The notes: a model not told the origin generated them from the sequence alone. A stretch of 53,871 bases of DNA from CAZXCG01 sp964639205 (GCA_964639205.1 CAZXCG010000006.1:1-53871), one strand, 5' to 3'; shown: positions 40,041 to 49,532, numbered from the stretch's first letter. A program made the numbers and translations.

Positions 40041-40085
40041 AAAGGTAAATATTCTGTTTAAAAGGGGCAGTAATTTTGCAAAAAG

Positions 40086-42461
40086 TTAAATCACCTGCAA
40101 AACGGGATTCTTATTTTCATCAACCGTAAGATGAATCCCGCAAATATCATCCGTTCCCCTGCTGATAATTTCCGTTGTAATTTTGTCCTCGGCCTCACGC
40201 CGGATAATGCTGCGCAGATCGCGCGCGCCGCACTGACCCTTTTCGGATTTTTCGGCTAATGCGGAGCACACGGCGGCGTCAAAGGAAAAGCGTATGCCCT
40301 TCTCAGCAAGAGTGGAAACATATTCGCTGAGCATAAGATCCGCTATAGCGGTTAAATTTTCGTACGAGAGGCTGTGGAAAAGGATTATCTCGTCAACGCG
40401 GGCTATAAACTCCGGGCGGAGAAAATCGCGCAGAGCCTTCATGGCGCGTTCGCGTGTCGCATCCTGCTGAGTTTTTCCGAAGCCGAGAGCGGCTTCTTTA
40501 CGTTCCGACCCGGCGTTTGAGGTCATAACAATTACCGTGTTTTCAAAATTAACCACCCTGCCCTGAGCATCTGTAAGCTTGCCCTCGTCGAGAATTTGCA
40601 AAAGAATGTTCAGCACATCGGGGTGGGCTTTTTCTATTTCGTCAAACAAGAGGACGGAGTACGGGCGGCGGCGTACCTTCTCGGTGACCTGTCCGGCCTC
40701 ATCGTAGCCCACATATCCCGGAGGCGAACCGATAATTTTTGAAACCGAGTGCTTTTCCATATATTCGCTCATATCAAGGCGAATGAGAGTTTCGGGCGTA
40801 TCAAATAGCGCCTGTGACAATACTTTGACAAGCTCCGTTTTACCGACCCCGGTAGGTCCGACAAAAATAAAGGACGCGGGACGGCGGCGCGGAGAAATCT
40901 GTACGCGGCTGCGCTTTATTGCGGCGGCAAGAGCCTCGACGGCTTCATCCTGCCCTATTATTTTTTCTTTAAGCTGTTCTTCAAGATCTGCCAGCTTGGA
41001 AAGCTCGTTTTCTTTAATGCGCGACGACGGAATCCCCGTCCAAAGCTCTATTACTCTTGCAATATCATCCTCTGTGACAACGGTTGAAATTTTATCCTCG
41101 CTTATGGAAGAAAGCTTCTGGTCAATCTGGGCAAGCTCGCTTTGCACCGTTGCGAGGGACTCGTAGTTTACCTCCTCGGAGTTCATAAGCGATTCGCGCT
41201 CAAGGTTAAGGTTGCCTTTGCGCCACAAGAGATTTTCGTATTCTTCTCTGTCCTTATTGCGAAGAGCGGCGCAGGCGCAGGCTTCGTCCAGCAGGTCTAT
41301 TGCTTTATCCGGCAAAAAGCGGTCTGTGATATAGCGTTCGCTCAGTACTACTATTTTTCTTGTCATTTTATCCGGAACCGTCACGTTATGATGTGTTTCA
41401 TAATAGGATTTAATCCCGGAAATGACCTCTATTGTCTCAGCAACCGAAGGCTCGTTGATTTTAACCGGCTGAAAACGTCGTTCAAGGGCGCTGTCCTTTT
41501 CAATGTATTTGCGGTATTCGTTAAAGGTAGTAGCTCCTATGACCTGTAATTCACCTCTTGAAAGCGCGGGCTTCAGAATATTTGCCGCGTTCATAGAACC
41601 GTCGCTGTCGCCCGAGGTACCCACAAGATTGTGGATTTCATCAATAAACAATATAATGTTTCCGGCTTCCTTAATTTCTTGAGTAAGCCCCTTAATGCGG
41701 CTCTCGAACTGCCCGCGGAATTGTGTTCCGGCTATAAGCGCGGTGAGGTCGAGAAGCTGTATTTCCTTGTTTTTAAGGCGCTGCGGCACATTGCCCTGAG
41801 CGATTTTAAGAGCCAACGCCTCGGCTATAGCGGTTTTGCCGACGCCGGGTTCTCCGATGAGGCAGGGGTTGTTTTTACTGCGGCGGGAAAGAATTTGAAT
41901 TACACGCTCAAGCTCCTTTTCTCTGCCGATAATACGGTCAAGTTTTCCCTCGCGGGCTTTTCGCGTTAAATCCTCACAGTACAAACCGATATGCTTGCGG
42001 TTTTTGGGCTTTTTTTCCTTCTCTCGTTTTTGTTGCTGATTCTGGTTGGTTTCCTGCTGCGCATTGTTGTTATTCTGTCCGCCGAAAATATTGGAGATAA
42101 ATCCCGGAAATGTGGGCGCGCCGCCTGCAAGAAAGTCCTCGCTGTCTTCGGATTCGCCGCCGTCGTTATTTGCCGGAAGGGCGCCAATCTGCGACAAAAG
42201 CTCGGGATTTGCCATTGACTGCATAAGGTCGTTTAAATCTCCGTTTTCCCCTATTTCACTCATCAGATTATCCATCTGCTCCTGAATGGTTCCGACGTCA
42301 TCATCGGAAATACCCATCTTTTGCAGCATATCATTGACGGGCTTTATGCCCAACTCTTTTGCACAAAGCAGACAGTAGCCCTTCGGAGGCTGCGAGCTTG
42401 AAGAATTTCCGTTAGAAAGAAAAACAACAGCAGGGCGTTTCCCGCATTTTGAACAAATCAT
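40086..42461 (-). CDS. clpE: Clp ATPase with N-terminal zinc finger (ClpE-like)
   Basis: The 791-residue AAA+ unfoldase lacks the ClpA/ClpC repeat domain. It starts with a four-Cys zinc site (Cys3, Cys6, Cys30, Cys33), as in ClpE. An acidic Asp/Asn/Gln-rich linker of about 110 residues ends in a Lys-rich patch (about 40-155). AAA-1 has GEPGVGKT (203-210). A UVR-like coiled segment follows, then AAA-2 with GPTGVGKTEL and YMEKHSVSKIIGSPPGYVGY. The LGF in EAALGFGK may be the ClpP-binding loop. It delivers substrates to ClpP (not in the window). Its ATG overlaps the pgsA stop by four bases, so no heat-shock promoter sits in front. Confidence 0.9.
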   Translation of the reverse strand: MICSKCGKRPAVVFLSNGNSSSSQPPKGYCLLCAKELGIKPVNDMLQKMGISDDDVGTIQEQMDNLMSEIGENGDLNDLMQSMANPELLSQIGALPANNDGGESEDSEDFLAGGAPTFPGFISNIFGGQNNNNAQQETNQNQQQKREKEKKPKNRKHIGLYCEDLTRKAREGKLDRIIGREKELERVIQILSRRSKNNPCLIGEPGVGKTAIAEALALKIAQGNVPQRLKNKEIQLLDLTALIAGTQFRGQFESRIKGLTQEIKEAGNIILFIDEIHNLVGTSGDSDGSMNAANILKPALSRGELQVIGATTFNEYRKYIEKDSALERRFQPVKINEPSVAETIEVISGIKSYYETHHNVTVPDKMTRKIVVLSERYITDRFLPDKAIDLLDEACACAALRNKDREEYENLLWRKGNLNLERESLMNSEEVNYESLATVQSELAQIDQKLSSISEDKISTVVTEDDIARVIELWTGIPSSRIKENELSKLADLEEQLKEKIIGQDEAVEALAAAIKRSRVQISPRRRPASFIFVGPTGVGKTELVKVLSQALFDTPETLIRLDMSEYMEKHSVSKIIGSPPGYVGYDEAGQVTEKVRRRPYSVLLFDEIEKAHPDVLNILLQILDEGKLTDAQGRVVNFENTVIVMTSNAGSERKEAALGFGKTQQDATRERAMKALRDFLRPEFIARVDEIILFHSLSYENLTAIADLMLSEYVSTLAEKGIRFSFDAAVCSALAEKSEKGQCGARDLRSIIRREAEDKITTEIISRGTDDICGIHLTVDENKNPVLQVI

Positions 42462-43099
42462 TTCGTTTTCTCCTTTACATTCTCCTTTAATTTTTTAGCT
42501 TCAGTTGCTTTCTTAAGGAGAGCGTGATATATCAAATAATATTTAACCAATGCAAAAAGCATCATAATTGTTGTTACCGAAAGCAGCAGTATGTTAAGAA
42601 TCGGATTTTCATACTGATATACGGCCTTTAAAAACACAATTGTACAAACGGATATATAAAACAGTAAAGTAGCGACCTTACCGTACCATCGTGCAGGCGG
42701 AGGCGTACAGCCGGATTTTATAAGACGCATACCGCCGATAAGCATAAGTAAATCCTTTGCAACAAGGACAACCATAACCGGTATTACCTCAGGCGTTAAT
42801 ATACTTATGCAAACCACAACGGCAAGCAGGGTAAGCTTGTCGGCGATGGGATCCAAAATTTTTCCGAAAGCCGAAATCTGATTCAGCTTACGGGCAATGA
42901 ATCCGTCGCAGCAATCACTCAAGCCCGAAATTGCAAGAATAACGCTTGCCAATATGTAATTTTCGTTTAAAAACGAAACAACAAACGGCGTTATTAATAT
43001 AATTCGGATAAAAGTAAGAATATTGGGAACCGTAAGTATCTCGTTAAGATTTGTATTCCCGTTTTTATCATTAGAATTATTTTCCTTAATCTCACCCAT
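42458..43099 (-). CDS. pgsA: CDP-diacylglycerol-glycerol-3-phosphate phosphatidyltransferase
   Basis: The 213-residue membrane enzyme makes phosphatidylglycerol phosphate, the first step to phosphatidylglycerol. The CDP-alcohol motif D-x2-D-G-x2-A-R-x8-G-x3-D-x3-D is complete in SDCCDGFIARKL and GKILDPIADK. Five to six hydrophobic segments are present. An Asn-rich polar N-terminus of about 20 residues and a Lys-rich C-terminus are unusual but minor. The start ATG is behind GGAAGGATAAATTT. It overlaps the clpE-like gene. Confidence 0.92.
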   Translation of the reverse strand: MGEIKENNSNDKNGNTNLNEILTVPNILTFIRIILITPFVVSFLNENYILASVILAISGLSDCCDGFIARKLNQISAFGKILDPIADKLTLLAVVVCISILTPEVIPVMVVLVAKDLLMLIGGMRLIKSGCTPPPARWYGKVATLLFYISVCTIVFLKAVYQYENPILNILLLSVTTIMMLFALVKYYLIYHALLKKATEAKKLKENVKEKTK

Positions 43100-43207
43100 A
43101 AATTAAATTTATCCTTCCGTTTTTTTATTCATTTTGTAAGTTAAATTGCAATACCGAGTGAAGCATTGACCTCAAACTCATTTTGCCGACGGTAACTCGG
43201 AAAAAAA

Positions 43208-43885
43208 TCAGCCGATAAGATTTAAGACGGCGTTCAAAACATCCCCGCGGTAAAAATATTTAAACAATAGCGACGATTCTATATATTCCCGAGCAAGAAC
43301 GGATCCACCGTCGGAAACAGTCAGCGATCTGAACGCAGCAGTAATCAGCAAGACGACAATAATACCCTGTACCAAGCCGCAGATAAACCCAAGAATTCGG
43401 TTAAACTGTTTTAAAACCGGCAAACTGAAGATGCGGTTGACGGAACGTATAATACAGGAAAATATGATTTTAATCAATAAAAACACTATTATTACAAGAG
43501 CCGCCGACATAACCGATATAATTACGGGAGCAACCGCAAGCTCAACCGCCTGAGCCGCAGCGTCCGCCGCCGCACCTCCCGCAACGGCGTCTATATCTAT
43601 ACCGTTGAATTCGAGAAGGGAGTTTATAAACTCCGGGAAGACGTCGGTCACGCTTTGCAGCGCCTGAGTGGAATTTTCCGCGATTTGCGCCGCTAACGCT
43701 TCGGTCAGCCTTTCGGAAATAAACGAGTTATATATCCAATTAGCAAGCCATGCGGAGCAAAACAGTGAAAGCACAAAAGCCAACGCGGTAGAAATAAGAC
43801 TTAATAAAGTTTTTATGCCTCCGCGCAGAGTTCCGACAATAACAAACACGGCTATACACAGAATAAGCAGTAAATCAAGTATCAT
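43208..43885 (-). CDS. CvpA family membrane protein
   Basis: The 225-residue protein has four hydrophobic segments and begins MILDLLLILCIAVFVIVGTL, followed by RGGIKTLLSLISTALAFVLS. This is the CvpA/YshB pattern (Arg-Gly at the end of the first helix). IIRSVNRIFSLPVLKQFNRI and LGFICGLVQGIIVVLLITA complete the domain. CvpA proteins affect envelope stability or secretion; the mechanism is unknown. The start ATG 43885 is behind CGGAGAAGTGTGT. A loop of about 60 residues (about 60-120) is longer than in short family members. Confidence 0.85.
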   Translation of the reverse strand: MILDLLLILCIAVFVIVGTLRGGIKTLLSLISTALAFVLSLFCSAWLANWIYNSFISERLTEALAAQIAENSTQALQSVTDVFPEFINSLLEFNGIDIDAVAGGAAADAAAQAVELAVAPVIISVMSAALVIIVFLLIKIIFSCIIRSVNRIFSLPVLKQFNRILGFICGLVQGIIVVLLITAAFRSLTVSDGGSVLAREYIESSLLFKYFYRGDVLNAVLNLIG

Positions 43886-43947
43886 ACACACTTCTCCGAA
43901 ATTCTTTATCAAAATACCGTCTTTTAATTACATAGCGCATTAAAATC

Positions 43948-45303
43948 CTAATTTTCAGAGGCTTCCTCGCCGGAAGACTGCTGCCGGCTTCTGAAATCAA
44001 CAAAGCGTATATCGCTTATACCCACAACGTAAGCCTCATTTTCAGATAAGAGTTTAATTATTTTTGCGCTGCTCCCTGCATCTGCGGAATAAAGGAGCTC
44101 GCCTTCCTTATTATATTCATAAATTGTTCCTTCCGCAAGAACGGCAATTTTGTCTTTATACATACTGACTGAGCTGATTTTCAGGTCGGTGGAAACGGTG
44201 TTTTCCTTTTCGCCGAGTGAATTATAGTAATCTATATCGCACATTCTTCCGTCGCCGCTGCGGGAAAGTACAAGTGCAAAGCATCCTGTATCGTTATTAA
44301 TACAGTACTCGGCTAAAACGCGACCGTCATATTCGTTTTTAACCTGCGTGCCCTGTTTTAAATTGCAAACAATAGATGAATCGTCGCATATTACGGCGGC
44401 AATATTGTTTGAAAGATATTCTACACTAAAAACAGTTGAATTGTCAAATGATGTTACGGCAGTGGGCTCCTCAGAGTTTAAATCGAGCAGATAAACCAAA
44501 GACTGCATGGCGCCGTTCTTTGTGGAAACGGCTCCCACGATTGCCTGCGTACCGTCGTCATTTATATCGGCGCAGTAAGCGTAATATTCCGAAAACGAAT
44601 AGGAATATTTAAGATTCCCTTTCTTATCGTAAACATAAAGCTTTGAAAGATAGCCGTCGGATTTTGTAATCAGGGCATAGGTTCCGTTTTTATTGATTGT
44701 CCCGTAAAATATATTGTTTTCGGCGGTTCCGTCTATTTGAACGCCGGATGCGGTTAAGATCTGGTAGCCTTTGCCGTCAAGATTATACACAATGCCATAG
44801 GTTCCGGCAACTTTGGCTACCGGCTTTGAATACCGGATCTGGCTGCTGTAAAGCTCGCTACCGTTTGATTTCAGAGTAACGCAGGCGGTATCCGAAACAT
44901 AAAAGAAGTATTTTCCGTCGAGCAAGTCCACATTCCCCAATTCGATATTTGTGCCGTTTATATCAACAGGATACCCCTCGCCGCGGCTTTTACCCAAAAG
45001 GTCGTAATTGACCCAGTTGCTTATTGCCTCAAAGGAAATTTTATCCTTATTTGCGTACACAAAAACCACGCATCCGCACAAAATGCAGATAACCGCCGCT
45101 GTAATGAGCCTTTTTATGGACTCGGATTTTGTTGTTTTTGAAACGGGTTCCTGCGGAGAATACCTTTCAAGCTCTTCTTCGCTGAAAGCGGCCTTGCGGT
45201 TAACGGGCTTCTGCCGGTAGCGTTTGGGCATATTTTTGCGTCGCTTAAGCGCTTTTTGCTCCTTATCAAATTCAACCTCTTCCCTGTTTTTTATATGCTT
45301 CAT
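43948..45303 (-). CDS. DUF5711 family membrane-anchored beta-propeller-like protein
   Basis: The 451-residue protein has a basic cytoplasmic N-terminus (about 1-70), one membrane segment (LITAAVICILCGCVVFVYA, about 77-95) and a large extracytoplasmic domain. Repeated strands such as YVYDKKGNLKYSYSFSEYYA and YEYNKEGELLYSADAG recall a WD/PQQ-like propeller. It fits DUF5711, which has no known function. I chose ATG 45303, behind GAGAAAG, just after the truA stop. The gene sits between truA and cvpA. Confidence 0.8.
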   Translation of the reverse strand: MKHIKNREEVEFDKEQKALKRRKNMPKRYRQKPVNRKAAFSEEELERYSPQEPVSKTTKSESIKRLITAAVICILCGCVVFVYANKDKISFEAISNWVNYDLLGKSRGEGYPVDINGTNIELGNVDLLDGKYFFYVSDTACVTLKSNGSELYSSQIRYSKPVAKVAGTYGIVYNLDGKGYQILTASGVQIDGTAENNIFYGTINKNGTYALITKSDGYLSKLYVYDKKGNLKYSYSFSEYYAYCADINDDGTQAIVGAVSTKNGAMQSLVYLLDLNSEEPTAVTSFDNSTVFSVEYLSNNIAAVICDDSSIVCNLKQGTQVKNEYDGRVLAEYCINNDTGCFALVLSRSGDGRMCDIDYYNSLGEKENTVSTDLKISSVSMYKDKIAVLAEGTIYEYNKEGELLYSADAGSSAKIIKLLSENEAYVVGISDIRFVDFRSRQQSSGEEASEN

Positions 45304-45319
45304 ATTATCATACACTTTC

Positions 45320-46045
45320 TCAATACGTAACTTTATTAAGATACAGACCGCACGGCGGAGCCGTGGGTCCTGCGAACCTTCTGTTTTTCTCCGCAATTAT
45401 CTGCGGTATTGAGTCCGGCGTAAGCTTGCCCTGCTGAATACGCAGCAAGGTACCCACCATTATACGCACCATATTGTATAAAAAACCGTTTCCCTCAACC
45501 GTCATGGTTATCAGCTCTCCGCTGCGTTCAACACTGAAAGAATAAACCGTGCGTGTAAAATCGCCCTTTTCGCGCTTATCGCAAGTGCAAAAAGAAGTAA
45601 AATCATGCGTTCCCACAAAAGCCTGCGCCGCTTTATTCAGCAGCTTTTCATCAATAGGATAACGGTAATGCAGGGCGTACCCGTCGTAAAAGGGCGAACG
45701 GGTTTCGCTGTTCCAAATTTTATAAATATACTCCTTGGATTTACAGCTGTAGCGCGCGTGAAAATCCGGAGCAACCTCACAAACCTCCAAAACGGCAACG
45801 GATTTCGGCAAAAACCTGTTGAGCGCCGATTTGAGCCGATGCGGCTCGATCTTATGAGCAGTTTTAAAGCTTATACAATAACGGTTGGCGTGAACTCCGG
45901 AGTCCGTCCGGCTGCACCCCTTAATCTCGGCGCGTTCGCCGATTATTTTCTCAAGCGAATTTTGAAAAACTTCCTGAACCGCAACGGCGTTTTTTTGAAC
46001 CTGCCAGCCGTGAAATTTACTTCCGTCGTAACAGATTGTTACCAA
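45320..46045 (-). CDS. truA: tRNA pseudouridine(38-40) synthase TruA
   Basis: TruA converts uridines 38-40 of tRNA anticodon arms to pseudouridine. The catalytic Asp is in CSRTDSGVHANR (about residue 48). Other marks are LVTICYDGSKFHGWQVQKN, ALNRFLPKSVAV, RYSCKSKEYIYKIWN and GNGFLYNMVRIMVGTLL. The start is unclear. The frame continues into ecfT, but conserved sequence begins right after the ecfT stop, where only TTA (46057) and TTG (46045) are possible. TTG gives 241 residues. Coupling to ecfT is likely, as there is no independent ribosome site. Confidence 0.92.
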   Translation of the reverse strand: MVTICYDGSKFHGWQVQKNAVAVQEVFQNSLEKIIGERAEIKGCSRTDSGVHANRYCISFKTAHKIEPHRLKSALNRFLPKSVAVLEVCEVAPDFHARYSCKSKEYIYKIWNSETRSPFYDGYALHYRYPIDEKLLNKAAQAFVGTHDFTSFCTCDKREKGDFTRTVYSFSVERSGELITMTVEGNGFLYNMVRIMVGTLLRIQQGKLTPDSIPQIIAEKNRRFAGPTAPPCGLYLNKVTY

Positions 46046-46053
46046 CAGATTTC

Positions 46054-46866
46054 TTAAACAGGGATTTTCAGAAATATATTGCACAGCACCACCCCGGCAA
46101 TCAACAAAATAACCGCGGACATACAAACAAAATCGTATGCCCTTAATTTGAGCGTTTTCATTCTTGTTCTTCCGCTGCCGCCTCGGTAGCAGCGGCACTC
46201 CATGGCTGTCGCCAACTCATAAGCGCGCCGGAAGGCCGAAACAAACAGCGGAATCAGCACGGGAATAAGCGCCTTTATTCTTTGAATAAGACCTCCGGAT
46301 TCCATATCTGCCCCGCGCGCCTTCTGCGCCTGCATAATTTTATCGGTTTCTTCAAGCAACGTCGGAATAAAGCGCAGAGCGATAGTCATCATCATAGCTA
46401 TTTCATGCACCGGAATATGCAAAACGCTCAGAGGCTTCATCAGACGCTCCAAAGCGTCGGTAAGGTCGGTAGGAGAGGTGGTAAATGTAAGCGACGAGCT
46501 TACAAGAATAAGCGAGATTATTCTTACCGCCACGAAAACCGCGTTTTTGATTCCGTCGTCTGTTATTTTTAAAATTCCAAGCTGCCAAAGCACGTTGCCG
46601 CTGCCGTAAAAAAGGTTGAGCAGCGAGGTGAATATTACTATGAAAATAATAGTCTTCAGACTTTTAAGATAAAGACCGAGCGGGACGCCGCTCATCAAAA
46701 CAACGGCAATAACGGAAAGCGCCATAAGCGCGAGGGAAACATAGTTAAAGGTACAGAATATAGTTACTATAAAGGCTAAAAGCAAAACCAGCTTCATTCG
46801 CGGGTCAAGGCGATGCAGCGGACTTTTTCCGGGAAAAAACTGACCCAGGGTTACGTCGCGTATCAC
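46054..46866 (-). CDS. ecfT: ECF transporter transmembrane subunit EcfT
   Basis: The 270-residue membrane protein couples ECF ATPases to exchangeable vitamin-binding S proteins. It begins LGQFFPGKSPLHRLDPRMKL, the EcfT signature. It has five to six hydrophobic segments and the coupling motifs MMMTIALRFIPTLLEETDKI and AQKARGADM. The start is GTG 46866 behind AAGGAGGGAAAGCT, overlapping the ecfA2 stop by four bases. No substrate (S) component is encoded nearby, as expected for a group II ECF system with shared energising module. Confidence 0.95.
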   Translation of the reverse strand: MIRDVTLGQFFPGKSPLHRLDPRMKLVLLLAFIVTIFCTFNYVSLALMALSVIAVVLMSGVPLGLYLKSLKTIIFIVIFTSLLNLFYGSGNVLWQLGILKITDDGIKNAVFVAVRIISLILVSSSLTFTTSPTDLTDALERLMKPLSVLHIPVHEIAMMMTIALRFIPTLLEETDKIMQAQKARGADMESGGLIQRIKALIPVLIPLFVSAFRRAYELATAMECRCYRGGSGRTRMKTLKLRAYDFVCMSAVILLIAGVVLCNIFLKIPV

Positions 46867-47729
46867 AGCTTTCCCTCCTTTTTCAGACAATCCAGCAGTT
46901 CACGCACCGCCTCGTCCACTGTCAGAATACCGTCCGAAAAATCGTATCCAAAGCTTTTAAGCCGCTGCATAATCTTAGTTATCTGGGGAACACAAAGACC
47001 CATTTTCTCAAGCCTTTCCGCGTTTGAAAATACACTGCGCGTTGTGTCGAACATTTCAAGACGCGAATGATTCATCACAAGGATCTTTTCGGCTGCTTTT
47101 GCTATATCCTCCATGCTGTGTGAAACCAAAACTACGGTATTGCCGCGCCTTTTGTGATATTCCGTTATCTGACTGAGTAATACCTCTTTGCCCATAGGAT
47201 CAAGCCCCGCGGTAGGCTCGTCAAGTATTAAAATTTCCGGATCCATAGCGATAACTCCCGCTATTGCGGCGCGGCGCTTTTCGCCGCCGGACAGCTCAAA
47301 AGGAGATTTATCAAGAAGCTCCGGGCGTAAACCGACAAATTTTGCGGCGGAACGCACCTGCTTGTCAAGCTCATTGCCTTTAAGACCCTTATTTGAAGGT
47401 CCGAAGGATATATCCTTGTATACTGTCTCTTCAAAAAGCTGATACTCGGGATACTGAAAAACGAGCCCGACTTTAAATCTAACCTTGCGTATTTCCTTTG
47501 GATTTTTATGAATATCCTCGCCGTTGAGAAAAACCTTCCCGCCGGTAGGCGTAATAAGGCCGTTAAGCATTTGAATCAGAGTGGATTTTCCGGAGCCGGT
47601 ATGACCTATAATTCCGATGAATTCGCCTTCATTTACAGAAAAGCTTACCGAATCGACTGCGGTTTTTTCAAACGGAGTGCCCAATCCGTAAACAAAGCTG
47701 AGGTTTTCCGCGCGGAGTATTTCACTCAT
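46863..47729 (-). CDS. ecfA2: ECF transporter ATPase EcfA2
   Basis: The 288-residue ATPase has Walker A GHTGSGKSTLIQMLNGLI (about 42-59), the Q-loop VFQYPEYQLFEETVYKDI, the signature LSGGEKRRAAIAGVIAMDPE and Walker B LILDEPTAGLDP. The FQYPEYQLFEETV string marks the EcfA2 branch. It forms a heterodimer with EcfA1. It overlaps ecfA1 by eight bases and ecfT by four, so the three are co-translated. Confidence 0.96.
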   Translation of the reverse strand: MSEILRAENLSFVYGLGTPFEKTAVDSVSFSVNEGEFIGIIGHTGSGKSTLIQMLNGLITPTGGKVFLNGEDIHKNPKEIRKVRFKVGLVFQYPEYQLFEETVYKDISFGPSNKGLKGNELDKQVRSAAKFVGLRPELLDKSPFELSGGEKRRAAIAGVIAMDPEILILDEPTAGLDPMGKEVLLSQITEYHKRRGNTVVLVSHSMEDIAKAAEKILVMNHSRLEMFDTTRSVFSNAERLEKMGLCVPQITKIMQRLKSFGYDFSDGILTVDEAVRELLDCLKKEGKL

Positions 47730-48588
47730 TTTGCAAAACCTCCTTAAGCGCGGTCACGCATTCTTCGGCTGTAAGGGGAAGGCGCGGTATTTTGACGCCG
47801 CACCCTCGCAGCGCGTAAGCAAGCTCTGTAGCCTGGGGTACGTCCAAACGGTGCTTTTTGAGCAGCTCAACTTGAGAAAAAACCTCGCGCACGCCTCCGT
47901 CAATCAAAATTTTTCCGTTATCCATAATGACAACTCGGTCGGCCTGAACGGCTTCGTCCATATAATGTGTTATCAGGACAACCGTCATCTTTTTTTCCGT
48001 GTTGAGCTTTTTTATTGTACTCATAACCTCCTGCCTGCCGCGAGGATCAAGCATAGCGGTCGGCTCATCAAGGAGAATACAGTCCGGCTCCATTGCGAGA
48101 ACCCCGGCGATAGCCACTCTTTGCTTTTGCCCTCCGCTGAGCTTATAAGGGGCGTGAGACCGGTATTCATACATATCAACCGCTTTAAGTGCTTCATCGA
48201 CGCGCCTGCGAATTTCCAAAGGAGCTACGCCCAAATTTTCGGGACCGAAGGCTACGTCCTCCTCAACAATGCTTGCAACCAACTGATTATCGGGATTTTG
48301 TAAAACCAAACCGACCTTGCGCCGTATATCATAGCACTTATTTTCTTCGGATGTATCGGTTCCTTCTATATATACTCTGCCCCCCGTTGGGAGCAACAGA
48401 GCGTTGAATTGCTTTGCAAGAGTAGATTTGCCGCAGCCGTTGTGCCCGAGTACAGCAACAAATTCTCCCCTTTTTATGCTTAGATTTATATCGTCCAACA
48501 CAAGAGCCGGCACGGCGCTCCGAGAGTCGTCCTCGCTGTCGTAGTTGAAAGCCAAATTTTCAGTGCGAATAAAATCCATAGTCCTCAT
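47722..48588 (-). CDS. ecfA1: ECF transporter ATPase EcfA1
   Basis: The 288-residue ATPase has Walker A GHNGCGKSTLAKQFNALLLP, the Q-loop VLQNPDNQLVASIVEEDVAF, the signature LSGGQKQRVAIAGVLAMEPD and Walker B LLDEPTAMLDP. QNPDNQLVASIVE marks EcfA1. The start may be ATG 48588, close to an AGGAG, or ATG 48579. In many Firmicutes ecfA1A2T-truA follow the ribosomal protein operon (rplQ). Here the cluster instead follows a methyltransferase gene by 77 bp and no ribosomal gene is present. Confidence 0.96.
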   Translation of the reverse strand: MRTMDFIRTENLAFNYDSEDDSRSAVPALVLDDINLSIKRGEFVAVLGHNGCGKSTLAKQFNALLLPTGGRVYIEGTDTSEENKCYDIRRKVGLVLQNPDNQLVASIVEEDVAFGPENLGVAPLEIRRRVDEALKAVDMYEYRSHAPYKLSGGQKQRVAIAGVLAMEPDCILLDEPTAMLDPRGRQEVMSTIKKLNTEKKMTVVLITHYMDEAVQADRVVIMDNGKILIDGGVREVFSQVELLKKHRLDVPQATELAYALRGCGVKIPRLPLTAEECVTALKEVLQNE

Positions 48589-48665
48589 TTTCTCCTGCGT
48601 TAAGTACGGTACAGGCTCATTACATAAGGTACGCTTAAAGCGAATTGCCGAAGGAGTTTAAAGGA

Positions 48666-49532
48666 TTACCTTTGCCATACGGCGGTTGACCCGCATGGCA
48701 AAATCAGTCCGCTTTGCGTAACCGGCAGCCCTATTTCGCTTGACGATACACTTCCGCCCCTGCGCTTTTGCAGCAACGCAGAGAGAATATATTGCATAAC
48801 CGACGGCGAAAGTCCGGCAGTATATGAATTAAGAATAAAAAACACAGCGTCGTCGGAAAGTACGGAATTGCATAGCTCAACCAGAGGAAACAGCTGCTCT
48901 TCAAGCTTCCAAACCTCTCCGCCGGGACCTCTGCCGTAAGACGGAGGATCCATGATAATACCGTCATATTTATTGCCGCGGCGCTGCTCGCGCTGTACAA
49001 ACTTAATGCAGTCGTCTACAATCCAGCGCACGGGTCTGTCTGCAATTCCGCTGGCGGCAGCGTTTTCTTTGCCCCATTGAACCATACCTTTTGAAGCGTC
49101 AACATGGCAAACTCTCGCGCCCGCTTTCATACAGGCGACGGTCGCACAGCCGGTGTAGCCGAACAAATTAAGTATGTTCAGAGTTCGGGCTTCTTTGCGT
49201 ATTATATCGGAAGCTAAATCCCAGTTTACCGCCTGCTCCGGAAAAACGCCCGTATGTTTAAAACCCATAGGTTTAATTTGAAAGGTAAGATTTCCGTAAG
49301 AAATCCGCCATTGCACGGGAGTTTTTTTATATTGCTCCCAGGCGCCTCCGCCGCTGCTCGAACGGCGGTAACGTGCGTGAGCGTTTTTCCATAAATTGCT
49401 TTTACGTTCGGTGCGCCATATTATCTGTGGGTCGGGGCGGATAAGAATAACCCTCCCCCAACGCTCGAGGCGTTCGCCGCAGGAAGCGTCGATAAGCTCG
49501 TAATCCTTCCAGTTTTCTGCAACTCTCATCAC
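48666..49532 (-). CDS. Class I SAM-dependent methyltransferase (RlmI/RlmK-like)
   Basis: The 288-residue enzyme has the Rossmann glycine motif NLFGYTGCATVACMKAGARV (about 122-141) and the acidic loop HVDASKGMVQWGKENA. A DPPSYGRGPGGEVWKLEE motif is typical of the rRNA large-subunit methyltransferase I/K family. The N-terminal beta region holds ERLERWGRVILIRPDPQIIW. It probably methylates an rRNA base, but the exact site is unknown. Its start overlaps the stop of glmM by four bases. Confidence 0.88.
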   Translation of the reverse strand: MMRVAENWKDYELIDASCGERLERWGRVILIRPDPQIIWRTERKSNLWKNAHARYRRSSSGGGAWEQYKKTPVQWRISYGNLTFQIKPMGFKHTGVFPEQAVNWDLASDIIRKEARTLNILNLFGYTGCATVACMKAGARVCHVDASKGMVQWGKENAAASGIADRPVRWIVDDCIKFVQREQRRGNKYDGIIMDPPSYGRGPGGEVWKLEEQLFPLVELCNSVLSDDAVFFILNSYTAGLSPSVMQYILSALLQKRRGGSVSSSEIGLPVTQSGLILPCGSTAVWQR

